Shown here: positions 10,355 through 22,184 of the stretch, one piece after another | How the letters are laid out: each line of letters starts with the position of its first letter | Position numbering within the stretch: the first letter of the stretch is position 1 | Assembly (NCBI GenBank): GCA_015143295.1 | Contig: CM026556.1 | Coordinates: 18,724,547-18,788,546 of the forward strand | Source of the DNA: Tetracentron sinense | Taxonomy: Eukaryota > Streptophyta > Magnoliopsida > Trochodendrales > Trochodendraceae | Direction: 5' to 3' | Length of the DNA stretch: 64,000 nt | Notes under the pieces: generated by a model | Database searches by the model: none | Told to the model about the DNA's origin: nothing | What the model saw: only the letters and a program-made list of their open reading frames with translations | Program-made: the position numbers and the translations under genes

Positions 10355-10795
10355 TATGTTAGTGTACTAAGACCAGGTACAGGCACTAACATCTGTTCCC
10401 CAATAAGTATGAGAGGATGTTGGTATACTAAGACCAGGTATGGGTACTAGCATCTGCCTCCAAGGAAAATGACAAGTATGAAAGGATAAGAGTGTACTAA
10501 GACCAGGTACGAGCACTAGTATCTGTTTCCAAGACATGAATAACATGAAAGTATGCTAGAGTACTAAGACCAGGTATGGGCACTGGTATATGTTTCCAAG
10601 ACAAGCATAAAAGGGTGTTAATGTACTAAGACCAGGTACGGGCATTAACATCTGTTTCCAACAAGTATGAGAGGATACTAGTATATTAAGACCAGGTATG
10701 GGTACTAGTATCTGTCTCCAAGTAAGAATAAAGAAATATGGAAGGATGATAGTGTACTAAGACCAGGTACGAGCACTATCATTTGTTCCCATGCA
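10355..10795 (+). repeat. Seven-unit covarying hairpin array
   Basis: Seven units, 56-73 bp apart, with a constant loop close to TACTAAGACCAGGTACGGG and variable flanking arms. Arm pairs include ATGTTAGTG/CACTAACAT (10356-10364, 10384-10392), GGTGTTAATG/CATTAACATC (10615-10624, 10643-10652) and GATACTAGTA/TACTAGTATC (10674-10683, 10703-10712). By hand count over seven ten-position stems, 60 pairs are Watson-Crick, 6 are G-U in the plus-strand RNA and 4 are mismatches. Stem positions 4, 5, 8 and 10 change as pairs between units. The array is about 1.3 kb downstream of the TATA box, so it should be in the R/U5 RNA. Confidence 0.9.
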
Positions 10796-11517
10796 AGCAA
10801 GATTGTAAGAGACTCACGAACAAGTTAACAAGAAAATATGCATGAATTCTCACAAGACAAGAACAATCTCATAAGAGGTGTAAGGTAACAACAAGATGCA
10901 TGAGGCGTATAAAGAACTCAAGAGATAATTGAAAACAAAATGGGTTAAAGCATGACTTAATATGATAAATTCAAGATTGTATAATTGTTATTGGTATTTG
11001 CTTCCTCACTCTGATCATGTACATGTGATAATAAATTGTACCATGCGTGATATATCATCATTATTATTCATTATTGTTACTACTATTGTTAGCTAGGAGC
11101 TTGTACTCGCTGAGTATTCCATACTCAACCGTACCTATTGATGTCGGCAGGTACATCATATGGATATCAAAATGGTTCATGGAGAGTAGGAGTTTCTCGG
11201 ATTGTCAGTTAGATGTTAGGAGTTAACATGTGGTCATAGGGTTGGGATGAGTGAGAGAGAGACATGTATTTTGGGTTCTTATGACTAAGGATATTTGTAT
11301 CACTTGAGTTGGGTGAGACTCAAGTTAACGATTCATGTACATGTTTTAGTTTCTATTCAGTTATTGTAAACAATTGTACTTGGAATACAGCTAAGTTATG
11401 AAAGAAATTTTTATGTTCACGATTTATCATGCCTTGTATACTCCTTCTAGGATAGTTTTAAGTATAAGTCACTCACCAAAACCTCTTAACTCTTAGGGGG
11501 TATTTTGGGGCATTACA

Positions 11518-12808
11518 TTTCCTCTCTTGCCAAATCTCATAACGCCCTTTGTCGGTGAGATATTGACAAACACAAAATCGCCAACAAGGAATTCAAGATC
11601 CCTCCTACGAGTGTCAGCATAGCTCTTCTGTTGATCCTGTGCTGCCTTCAATCTTTCTCTGATCACCTTGACCCTGTCTGCGGTCCGCTCAATCAATTCA
11701 GGACCCAACACTTTTCCCTCTCCGAATTCATCCCAATATAATTGGGACCTACAACTTTGCCCATATAAATCCTTGAAAGGTGCCATTTGGATGCTCGCCT
11801 GATAACTGTTGTTGTAGGCGAACTCAACCAAAGGCAAATGATCTTCCCAACTATCTTTGAAGTCAAGCATACAGGCTCGGAGCATATCCTCTATCACTTG
11901 ATTTACCCTCACGGTCTGCCCGTCTGTCTGTGGATGAAAGGCCGTGCTAAAGTCTAGTCGAGAACCCATGGCGCGCTGAAAGCTCTTCCAGAACCTGGAA
12001 GTGAATCTAAGATCCCTGTCTGAAACAATGCTCACTAGCATTCCATGTAACCGGACTATTTCCTTGATGTACAATGTCGCTAGTTAGTTCAATTTGAATG
12101 TAGTTCGATACGGAAAGAAATAGGCGAACTTTGTTAACCTATCAACCACAACCCATATAGCATCGGAGTTCTTGGCTATTCGTGGCAACCCCACAATGAA
12201 GTCCATAGAAATGTTCTCCCATTTCCACTCGGGAATAGGGAGGGGCTACAAAAGACCTGATGGCCTCATGTGTTCGGCCTTGACCTACTGGCACACCAAA
12301 CACTGAGACACATACTCTGCTACTCCTTGCTTCATGTTTCGCCACCAAAAATGCCCTTTAAGATTCTGATACAGCTTTGTTCCCCCAGGGTGAACGGTAT
12401 ACTTGGACCGGTGAGCTTCATCCAAAATTTTTCTTCTAAGCTCTTCATCTGTAGGGACACATGTTCTTCCCTTGAATGTATAGGTCCATCTCCCCTCGTG
12501 GCGAAATCCTCGTTACCCCTACTAATCATCGCTTCTCGGTAGGCAAGTAGTTCGGCATCCGATCCTTGTAACTCTCGGATCTTGACCAATATGTAAGGCC
12601 TAACGGTGATATTAGCCATCACTGGGCCGAAAGTAGGGAGATTGAAACTGATGTCGAGGTTGGATGCATCCTCCAACAACTTCCACTCTTGCACATCATG
12701 AGCACCAAGATTCCAGGAGGCTTTCAACTAAGAGCATTGGCTACTACATTCGCCTTACCCGGATGGTATTGAATAGAGCATTCATAATCCTTTAAGAACT
12801 CCATCCAT
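11518..12808 (-). pseudogene. Element A integrase and RNase H/IN linker
   Basis: Reading leftwards: the linker region ([15 protein letters not shown], about 12680), then the catalytic core (IVRLHGMLVSIVSDRD, FHPQTDGQT at about 11935, LVEFAYNNSYQASIQM), then GDFVFVNISPTKGVMRFGKRG. It stops before the GPY/F motif and chromodomain because the sequence is cut at 11518 by element F. Frameshifts and stops lie around 12075-12330. The right edge at 12808 is the target of solo LTR B; the reading continues at 28887. Confidence 0.8.
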
Positions 12809-13916
12809 TGTCGCGCCCCAAAATACCCCCTAGGAGTTAAAGGATACTTTAGAGGTGACTGTACATACCTGCCAAACCATCCTGTAATGAACAAGGCTAT
12901 ACATGATGTAATACAATAATAATCAGAGTGCAGAAACTATATCATGAATGCGGAAACGGGAACTAACTTTTTCTTTTCTCATAAACCATCTTAGTATTCC
13001 AAGTTTATGTACAAAACATAATCAAAGTAAAGGTGGACATTGAAGGGGTTCCGGATAAAAATTTATGAGAAAACTGGATCCCCTAGATCTTAACACCATA
13101 AAAAGCATCAAAATTATCTAAGAGTTTTAGTCATATTACCTCGGTGAATGCTTTTCACTGGTGAAGCTTAATCCACTCGAACCGTCAGAACTCTTTGTAG
13201 AGATTTCTCCAAAAAAATACTAGAAGCTCGATCCTTATTCTTTGCTATCCCCACGACGCTTTAGAATCTCCTTTGGAAATATAGAAGCAAGAAGAAGAAG
13301 ATGGATTAATGGTGTAGACCTTCTATCACCAATAATACTAAGGTTCAAAACCCTAGATTTGCAAAACCCAACTAGGACCACCAATATAGCTCACGAAAAT
13401 CCCTAGGGGTCTCCCCTAGGGCTCACGGTTTGGAGAGAGAGAGGAGAGGACAGAAAAAAATCTGGTGAATTCTACTTAATGGTCTAGAGTGTTGGGATAT
13501 TTATAGATTAGGATCTTATCCTAATCCTACTCCAACTTGATCTTATCTAGTAGGATTTATTAATTAACAATAACTCGTATTATTAATTAAATAAACTCCT
13601 ACTTAATCTATAACTACTTTAGCTATAGTAATTCTATTAATTAAAGAGTCCCTATTACAAGAGGATTCCATAATTAAAAGGGATAAGTCAACATCCTACA
13701 CCAAAGTAGGAAACCTAGTCAAACTAGGAATCCACAAGGGGGGCGTGAGCTTCTATGCGGTGTGGGATTTGAGGTGCTAAAACTCCTTATTGTAATCTAA
13801 TTACAATAACATCTTCATCCTAATTGCAATCCAGCACTTGAATTTTAATTCGATAATAAAAGGAATTATATTTCAATAATTATTCAATTAAACAAATCCT
13901 AATCCAATTAGGATTC

Positions 13917-15268
13917 TAATCGTCAATTAAATAAACCTCATAGTAGCTACAATTCCGTAGAATAGTGACTAGTATGGGGTATTGAACCATAGAGGTCTAC
14001 GCTGGTTTGATTGTTTTTATCTCAAGATTAATTGTGAGTCAAGGAGTAACAAGTTGATTTGGTTGGATTGATTTTAACCTAAGAATGGAAATTAAACTAA
14101 AAAATTCTATTTAAACTAATTAAACTAAGAGTTTTTGATGATATATCAGTGAGAGAAGATCTAGGGTGTTCGAATTCACCACTAGCTTCATAACTGGTCC
14201 CTAATGCATTTATTCAAGTCCATCAAAATGTAAACAATAGGGATGAGAGTGACTACAAGACTCCACTCATCCATGTAGAATGATTGAAGGGATTAGACGT
14301 TAGGCATATCCTATCTTCAGTTAGCACGAGCGATACACACTAAACTAGGGTTGCGAAATCACTCGTCTTCCCTTAGCATAAAATATCCTACAATTTAGTT
14401 CCTCAACAGTAAAAACTATTGCATAAAATTCACATCAATAATCACAGAAAATTAAGATGGATGATTTTAATTTCAATATAATAAAACCTAAGATAAGGAT
14501 AGAATCACACTGAAATCGAACATGATCAATAAACTCTGGTTACGAATAACCCTCTTATTATGCAATCATTGTTTCCAAGTGAATAAACTAAAATAAAATA
14601 CAAAGAGACACAGTTACTTGGCTAGGGTTTCATCTAAACCCTAGAAAAAAGGAATTAGTTCATGCAGAGAGTAAGGGACGCCGCTTTTGATGAAGAACAC
14701 GAAGAACGCGACCAATCCATCCTCCAACCTTCAAAGATCTCCAGAGCCTTCTCTCTTTCAATTCTCCAAATTCTGAACCCTTTGCAGGGAAGGAGGCTTT
14801 CCTTTTATAGAGAGAGAATCCCCATGAATTGTCGCTTTAGAAACTTCCAAAACAGACCCAAAAATCTAATTTTCACACTTTGCATTATTACCAACACGGC
14901 GACCACCGATCGATCGGTGGGTTCAGATTTTGCACAAACTTCCTTGACAGAAGTTGTAGAGATTTTTGAGCCGGTCGTTTTGATATATTATGGGCCTAAA
15001 TCGGAGCTACGGTTGAGGAGTTTTATGTCCTGAACACCGAACAAGGGTCGTTTCGCATTTCCAACTGCTCTTTAACTCAGATCTTTGTTCGGTAGCGACT
15101 CCCAAGGAACTTCAAAGCTTGTAAATGATCATTTTAGTCTTCTTGTGCTTGCATGAACCTGAAAACACTAAATACATCCAAGTGAAGTATCATAGTGAAT
15201 AATTGAACTCAAAGGGATTAACAAGTACAGTTTAAGTTGCATAAATGTGTAACAATTAGCACCGATCA
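13917..15268 (-). mobile_element. Insert G, solo-LTR-like (TSD GATTC)
   Basis: A 1352-bp insertion absent from the right LTR of the same element, flanked by GATTC at 13912-13916 and 15269-15273. In minus orientation it starts TGATCGGTGC and ends GACGATTA, so the termini are nearly inverted (TGATCG / CGATTA). It codes for nothing convincing; a 123-residue frame at 14662-15033 has no recognisable domain. It holds one perfect 18-bp palindrome at 14903-14920. Best reading is a solo LTR or small LTR-type element of a family distinct from the others here. Confidence 0.8.
14903..14920. repeat. 18-bp perfect palindrome in insert G
   Basis: CCACCGATCGATCGGTGG, whose central 14 bp equal the ACCGATCGATCGGT palindrome of the chromovirus LTRs at 3385 and 3496, although insert G otherwise looks unrelated to them. 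Confidence 0.85.
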
Positions 15269-16614
15269 GATTCCTCAAGTGGGCGACCCACCCTGGGGTT
15301 TAAACCCATGGGCTTTGACCTATATTAAAGGTCCATTTTAATGGGTTTATGGATATGGGTCAAACCCATTTCCCCTTTAATTATGTTAATCAAATAATTA
15401 CTAAAATAATCTCTTAGTTTAAATTAACAATTAATTTAAACAATAGATTAACTATTAATCTATTTAATTAAATGATTAAATTTTAATCACTTAAAATTAT
15501 TGATTAAATTTTAATCAATTATTGAGCTTTTATTTCTTATGTGAGCACCTCCACAGATTGCTCTAGGACATTCTTACCCTGGTTTATCCAATGTTATCTC
15601 ATTGACCCTAAATGAGAATTACATCGGAATTGCAAGTGACGTGAGATATCCATGCTGCAATTGAATCCCAGTGTATGAACATTAACCATAACGGATCTCG
15701 TCACATGAACTTTTAAATTCGATTTATCCTTCCAAATACATTATCCCTAATGGACCTTCGAGATTGACATACTATCTAACCCATAGCCCATTGCAAATCA
15801 TCCGAGTTTCCAAGACTTATGATTAAGCCATGAAAAACAATTTCTCATGAAAAAATTTTTGAAAAATCCTTTTATAAGTATAATACCTTTTTAATAAAAG
15901 TATATTTCAAAACTTATTTTGTTTTCAAAATCACCTGCGCAGGATTTGAACTTAATCAACTGTCTTACCCAGAACTTGGATAATCTCTCAAATTAATGAG
16001 CATGGATTTCTTGTTTGAAATTCATTATGACTCGAACAACTTTCTGAGTATCCAACTGTCACTGTATTGTATTCCCTAAGTTAGAAAATACGTTGGTGGA
16101 ATCAAAACAGTCAGATCACTGCCCAGTCATAGATGAACTCATCAGATCTAAGGATTATCGAAATCGTTCAATGTGAATGAGAGATCAACTATCTGATAGT
16201 ATGTTTATGCAAGAGGTCTCTCATTGAATACAATCAGTTAGTGTACATTTAAGCACCCATATGCTGATGTGTAGTCTCCACTACAATAGTTCGAGATAGA
16301 ACTACATCTCAACTATTGAGAACATCTTAGCATTCTGGCAGCCATATAAGTGAAGTCCCCAGCTTCACCCACAGCTATGACTATATAAGCTATAAGGAAC
16401 CGGAAAGTTATATCTACCTGTGATCATCTAATCACATAACTTTCCTACAATATATCCTATGGACCTTTATCGATATCTCATATCGTATAGATCATCTCAT
16501 GATCATGGTCAATTACCCATAATGAATACACAATAGATTAAGAAGAAACATTTATTAATCAAATTTATAAGATTCTAACAATCTTAATGACTTTTCTGGG
16601 CATCATGTCCAACA

Positions 16615-16631
16615 ATCTCCCACTTGCCCTA
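16615..16631 (-). other. Polypurine tract of copia C
   Basis: Minus strand reads tagggcaagtgggagat immediately before the 3' LTR start TGTTGG. This is the expected place for the plus-strand primer of a copia element. Confidence 0.8.
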
Positions 16632-16635
16632 AAAG

Positions 16636-19600
16636 TCACTGTGCCATAGATTTCAATCTCATACTGTATAAGTGTGTTACAAAAACTTTATCTGATAAAG
16701 CCTTGGTCATCGGGTCTGCAACATTAAGTTGAGACCTAATCTTTGTAAACACTACATCTTGCTTGTCAATGATCTCACGAATGAGATGATACTTCCGCTC
16801 CACATGTTTCATCATTTTGTGGTTACTACGTTCTTTGCTATGGGCTATTGCACAGTTACTATCACAGAAGAGAATGATAGGTCTGAGTGCTGAATGAACA
16901 TTTTCTAGCTCTTGCAAAAACCTTCTGAACCAGACTACTTCTTTTGCTGCTTTTGAAGCTGCAATATATTCTACTTCTGTGGTGGAGTCAGCAATACTCT
17001 TCTACTTTATGTTGCGCCAACTGACAGCAGCACCACCCAGTGTGAACACATACCCAGATGTGGAAGCTCTATTGTCCAGATCAGATTGGAAATCGGAATC
17101 AATATAGCCCAGTCCAACTAAATCTTCTGATTGAAAGGTAAGCACATAATCCCTAGCCCTTTTCAGGTACTTCATAATGTGCTTCACTGCAGTCCAATGA
17201 TTAACACTTGGATTGCTTTGGAACCGACTAACAACTCCCACTGCATGACAGATATCTGGTCTAGTACATAACATGACATACATGAGGCTCCCAACTGCCA
17301 AAGCATAAGGGCACCTCTTCATCTGCTCGATCTCATCAGCTGATGTAGGAGCCATCTTTTTAGACAAAGTGACACCATGTCTATAAGGAATGAGTGTTGT
17401 CTTACAATCACTCATACTGTACCTAGACAATATCTTGTCTATGTAGGAAGTTTGGTTCAATCCCAACATTCGACATTTTCTATTTCTTAGAATCTTTATT
17501 CCGAGAATATATGATGCCTCTCCCAAGTCTTTCATTGAGAAATGCTGAGAAAGCCATATCTTGACTGATGACAACATCCCTACATCATTCCCAATGAGTA
17601 GGATGTCATCTACCTAAAGAATTAGTTATACTACCGCTCTCCCACTGTCCTTCTTGTATATACAAGATTCTTCCAAATTCTTTTGGAATCCAAATTCTTT
17701 GATCGAAAGATCAAATCTTTGGTTTCAGCTTCTTGAAGCTTGTTTCAAACCATATATCGACTTGTTGAGCTTGCATACTATGTTCTCTTGGTTATGAGCA
17801 ATGAAGCCCTTTGGTTGCTTCATATAGATGTCTTCATCTAACATTCTATTAAGGAAAGTAGTTTTCACATCCATTTGCCATATCTCATAGTCATGGTGTG
17901 CAGCTATAGCTAGCAATATCATGATGGATTTAAGCATAGCTACAGGTGAAAAGGTATCCTCATAATCTACTCCTTGAATTTGAGTATAACCTTTTACAAC
18001 AAGTCTAGCTTTATAGGTCTCCACGTTACCATCGACACCCTTCTTCCTTTTGTAAGTCTATTTGCATCCAATTAGCCTTATACCATCTGGTGGATCTACT
18101 AAAGTCCAGACACCGTTGTCATACATGGAATCTATTTCAGCATTCATGGCTTTATTCCAATGCAATGCATCTAAATCAAATGTAGCTTCCTGATAAGTAT
18201 CAGGATCTTTATCCTCATCATCAGGGGTAACTAGATAAACTTCATTATTGTAATACTGAAGTCTATCCGGTGGTCTAGAAACTCTTTCAGGCCTTCTCAG
18301 TGGAACAGAATTAGGAGAAATTAAAGTGGAAGGATTAGGTTCAGGTTGGATACTGGCTGTGTCATCTTTCATCTCATGAAATTCAACTTTCTTAAGGAGA
18401 TCCATTTCTTCCTCCAAGAAAGTGGCATGAAGCCTAACAACTATTATTTATTCTACCTTGGAGTAGAAATAGAAACCCTTAGTTTCATTTGGATATCCTA
18501 CAAAATTCTATTTCTCTGTCCTAGTTTCCAAGTGGGTTCGAGTTTGCGAACATGTGTAGGACAACCCCATACCCTTAGATGTTGTAAACTAGGTTTTCGC
18601 CCAGTCCACAATTCATAGGGTGTAAACAGAATAGACTTAGATGAAACCCGGTTTAGAATATAAATGGTAGTTTGTATAACATATCCCCAAGATATGAAGG
18701 AACATCGGTATGGCTCATCATAGAGCGAACCATATCTAATAAGGTCTAGTTTCTTCTTTTAGATTTGTGTTGCATCAAATAGACTTATCCATATCTGGAA
18801 TAGTCATCAGTAAATGTGACAAAATACCGGTATTGACCTCGTGCAACAATGTTAAATGGACCACATACATCACTATGTATTAGTCTTAACTTTTCTTCAG
18901 CTCTTCCTACCTTTTTAGGATAAGGCTTCTTGGTCATCTTCCCTTTGAGACAAGACTCGCATGTAGGGAGTGGTTCTACCTTGAGGAAGTCAAGGGGACC
19001 ATCTATTACTAACCTCTTGATCCTATCAAGATTAATGTGACCAAGTCTCTTGTGCCAAAGATAAGTAGACTCAGTGCAATGTCTCTTCATTCCAGATATT
19101 CTAGATGATGAAACATTGTCACTTTGCAGACATTCATTATTTACCAATGGAAATATCAAATAAAGACCATTAATTAGATTACTAGTTATCAAGACCATTC
19201 CATCTTTCTTAATTTCAACAATTGAATTAAAATTAATAGAGAATCAATAAAATAAGAGTGTAGATACTGAAATCAAATTTCGATGTGCTGAAGGCACATA
19301 AAAGCAGTCTTCTAAAATTAATGTCTTTCCATTAGGTAAATAAAGAGTAAACAAGCCGATTGACTTCACTGCAACATTTGCGCCGGAGTCAACTTTAAGC
19401 TTCTGCTCCTGTTTGATCGGATTTCTGGTTTCCTTGAACCCCTGCAAAGAATTGCAAACGTGTACAGTGGATCCAGAATCCACGCACCATGAGTTAGGAG
19501 GACCGTCCAGAAAGTTAGACTCAACCGTAATATGTACTTCAAAGTATCTCATACCTTGAGTACTTCCGCTACCCTTCTTAAGAGTTGCGAGGTAAGTCCT

Positions 19601-20410
19601 GCAATTCCTCTTCCAGTGGCCTATTTTACCACAGTGGAAACACTTTCCATTGTCTTTGTTTTCCTTGCCAGTTGTCCCTGAAGAACCTTTGGCAACTCTT
19701 GCCTTACCCTTATTATCTTTAAACTTTCCTTTGCCTTTCTTCTCTTTTCTAAACTTTTTAGATTTCTTGGAGGTATCAGGTTTATCGACGATTAAAGTTT
19801 CACCTTTAGTTGACTTTTTGATCAAATCTTCTGCAGCCACAAGTGAGTTCATAAGCTCACTTAGTGACATTTCACTCTTGTTCATGTTATAATTTAACAC
19901 GAACGAATTGAAGGACGGAGGGAGTGACTACAGAACAGTGTCAACTTGAGTGATGGCATCCATCTCTCCACCAAGAATTTTCAGTTTATTCAATAATCCC
20001 ATCATCTTTATGATGTATTCCCTGACTGGAGTTCCCTTATCCATCTTGGTGTTAACAAGGGATTTAAACTTTACTTGTCGAGCTGACCTATTTTGCTCAC
20101 CAAACATCTCATGAAGGTTTTGTAAAATGTCAAAAGCCTAATTCATGTGTTCATGCTGGCTTTGCAAAATGTTAGACATCGAAGCCAGTATGTAACACTT
20201 GGTCATTTAATTGGACCTCTCCCATTGCTCTAACTTAGCCTTTTGGGCCAGTGAAGCATCTGGAGGAATTTCGGGCTTAGGTGTCTTAAGACATAGATCA
20301 AGGTTATTCACGGCAAACACAATTCTAATCTTTCTTTTCCAGTCTACATAGTTAGTTCCTACTAACTTTTCATCACGAAGAATTTCAGTTAATGGGTGTA
20401 GGCCTGTCAT
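16636..20410 (-). pseudogene. Copia C gag-pol polyprotein, broken
   Basis: In order on the minus strand: gag start (20410, MTGLHPLTEILRDEKLVG), zinc knuckle CFHCGKIGHWKRNC (about 19650-19610), protease WCVDSGSTVHVC (about 19480), integrase zinc region LWHKRLGH...CESC (about 19070-18950) with the core ending at TDDYSRYG, RT (MQPKGF region 18024-17725), then RNase H (TEVEYIAASKAAKEV at about 16960; CDSNCAIAHSKERSNH). Between 18785 and about 18740 the integrase core is deleted: text jumps from the HKSK region to RRNRTLLDMVRSMM, so the later catalytic Asp and Glu are gone. The RT active site YVDD reads stop-VDD (TAG at 17614-17616). Several other stops and shifts. Non-autonomous. Confidence 0.9.
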
Positions 20411-22172
20411 GATCTAATCAAATGACAAATAAGACAGTATTAGGGATCTTTTGTATTTATTAATACCAATTAGATTATGGGTCTGTTTCTAATGGTATTA
20501 CCAATTTGGGAAGAATTAATTGGCATCGAAAACCTAGTCACTGGCTTAATGTGATCCTGACTTTGGGCACATCATCACATCGCCTTGAATAGGTAGATAG
20601 AAACTATCTTCTCCAATTTCACAAATCTCATCTTGTGAATTCTAGAGTATTCGATCTATTGTCTGATCTATAAGGGATGTTATACTCACGCTTTGGCGTT
20701 ATTGTATAATATCTCTTATTCATGTGCCCACCTACCATGAACCTAATAAACCCCTAATGAAAGCTCACGCTTTGGCGTTATTGCTCCTACTATTTGCTTA
20801 TTCAGTTTTCACCATGTTCACTCATAGGTGAGAGGGATTGGGCCCGGCTTTGGCCTGTCAGCTTACTCACACTCCCCATTATAGGATCACATAGTGTATG
20901 GTAGAATATCATAATACTTAGGGACTTGTCCCTAGTCTTATATACACATGATATATCAAGAGCAATTATTTTAACAGAACAATTAAACATATAAACATAT
21001 ATCATCTCATGATAAATAAACAACAGTTATCATCTTATGATAATAAAACATTAGTATACAAGATTAATCGTTATGGGTCAATAAATTAAAATGCATGGAT
21101 GCAAGGGAATGTGATAAGAACAAAGGTAGCTCATAAACTCTTTCGCGATCCCTTCCTTTATCATCTTATCTAGATCACATCGCAACATCCTCCTTCGCAG
21201 CATGTCCACCAATGCATTAAATAAAATTTAAATGGCATTAGGGAAACCAGTATTCTATTCGCCATTTTCAGGGAAACCGAATGAATCTGCCCTTTACAGA
21301 TTGCCAAAACTTATTACATATTAACCTCTAGTATGAATGCATGAATGATAAAAAATTTATCATATATTATGACCCATAACTATAATCTCATATAAAAAAT
21401 GATGCTACATGGTGATGGAGTACTTTTTCTTATTTTTAAAAGGATTTAAAATTTGATAACAATTATCAAATCGCCCGATAAAAATCTATATCTTATATAG
21501 ATGAAACCCCAGAAAAAATAAATCAATTATATTTTCCATAAAACAATTTTCATAATCAAATAATGCAATTTAGGAAAAATTTGAAAGCCTCTTGGAAAAT
21601 TAATTTAGAAAACTCCTTTTCCCACTATAGATTTTCGACTCAAATTTTGACCCTCAAAAAGATTGATTCTGGAAAAACTTTCTTCACAAAAGTTGTAGAT
21701 CTTTTCGACAGCTTCGAAATAATGTACTGATGAACCTAAATCGGACTTACGGTCATAAAGTTATGGCCAAAATACCAAAACTATATCGATTATTCTAATC
21801 AAATATAAATCTGAAAATCCATGAATCAATTTAAATCGAAATAAGCTTTAATCTCCAAGAACGCTTAAGCAAGAGTGTCAAACACCATGAGATTTATTAA
21901 TTAATGATCAAATAATTTAAAAGGAATTTCAAAATAAACTCTTTGTTTTGAATTTAATTATATCACATATAATACTAGTTTTTAAAATTTATTTAATTAT
22001 CAAATCTCATTCAATAATATAATAAATATTTATTTATTTATTCATCTTATGAACAAATAAAATAATAAAAACTACGATCAATATTAAATAGATCTAAATG
22101 AATTCATCTCATGAATTAAATCATCCATTTAATTACCTTATCAAAATAAACAAAAAATACTCATAACCATGG
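20411..22172 (-). other. Copia C leader, no gene seen
   Basis: About 1.76 kb between primer site and gag start. AT-rich, with polypurine/polypyrimidine stretches and a short direct repeat 'gctcacgctttggcgttattg' (about 20689-20705 and 20763-20784). Short reading frames here have no recognisable domain. Confidence 0.6.
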
Positions 22173-22184
22173 GCTCTGATACCA
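22173..22184 (-). other. Primer-binding site (initiator tRNA-Met) of copia C
   Basis: Minus strand TGGTATCAGAGC, complementary to the 3' end of plant initiator tRNA-Met, two bases from the 5' LTR edge at 22187. It fixes the element's orientation and boundary. Confidence 0.92.

Larger units (their letters stand above)
1437..11517 (+). mobile_element. Chromovirus F, 5'-truncated, with 3' LTR
   Basis: Decayed Ty3/gypsy element. Leader sequence at 1437-1507 resembles the leader of intact element H (about 47670-47740) and resumes at 3766 after the solo LTR. Gag and pol remnants follow to about 8150, then a polypurine tract at 8222-8233 and a 3' LTR from 8234 (TGTTGATCCC) to 11517 (CATTACA). No matching 5' LTR is present, so the left end was lost. 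The right flank at 11518 is minus-strand chromovirus A, so F inserted into A's integrase region before its left end was deleted. Confidence 0.8.
8234..11517 (+). mobile_element. 3' LTR of element F (3.28 kb)
   Basis: Runs from TGTTGATCCC to TTTTGGGGCATTACA, longer than the 2.25-2.6 kb LTRs elsewhere in the window. The order is a U3 with palindromes (8829-8972), TATA box at 9058-9065, a purine-rich GAAGAAGAG leader, and a transcribed part with hairpin arrays (10259-10312 and 10355-10795). The last section (11090-11517) contains the conserved block 'gtactcgctgagtattccatactca' found in all these LTRs. The large size comes partly from the 60-bp hairpin array. Confidence 0.85.
13041..16614 (-). 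mobile_element. Left (3') LTR of copia C
   Basis: From tgaaggggttccgg to catgtccaaca on the plus strand. It contains a 1352-bp insert G with its own duplication. A TATA box reads TATAAATA on the minus strand at 13498-13505. No hairpin array or palindrome cluster of the chromovirus type is seen in the copia part itself. Confidence 0.92.

Noticed and set aside
10364-10383. Branch-point-like TACTAAG and donor-like CAG|GTA in each hairpin loop, suggesting splicing signals
   Set aside because: The order (branch point before donor within 15 bases) is wrong for an intron, and no acceptor follows at a sensible distance. The match is probably incidental.
10355-10795. CRISPR-like array (constant repeat, variable spacer)
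   Set aside because: The constant part is only about 19-25 bases and the variable parts are complementary to each other within a unit. It is inside a plant LTR, with no cas genes. A hairpin minisatellite explains it.
14662-15033. 123-residue plus-strand frame in insert G
   Set aside because: No recognisable domain, it spans the palindrome, and the insert reads better as a minus-oriented LTR-like sequence.
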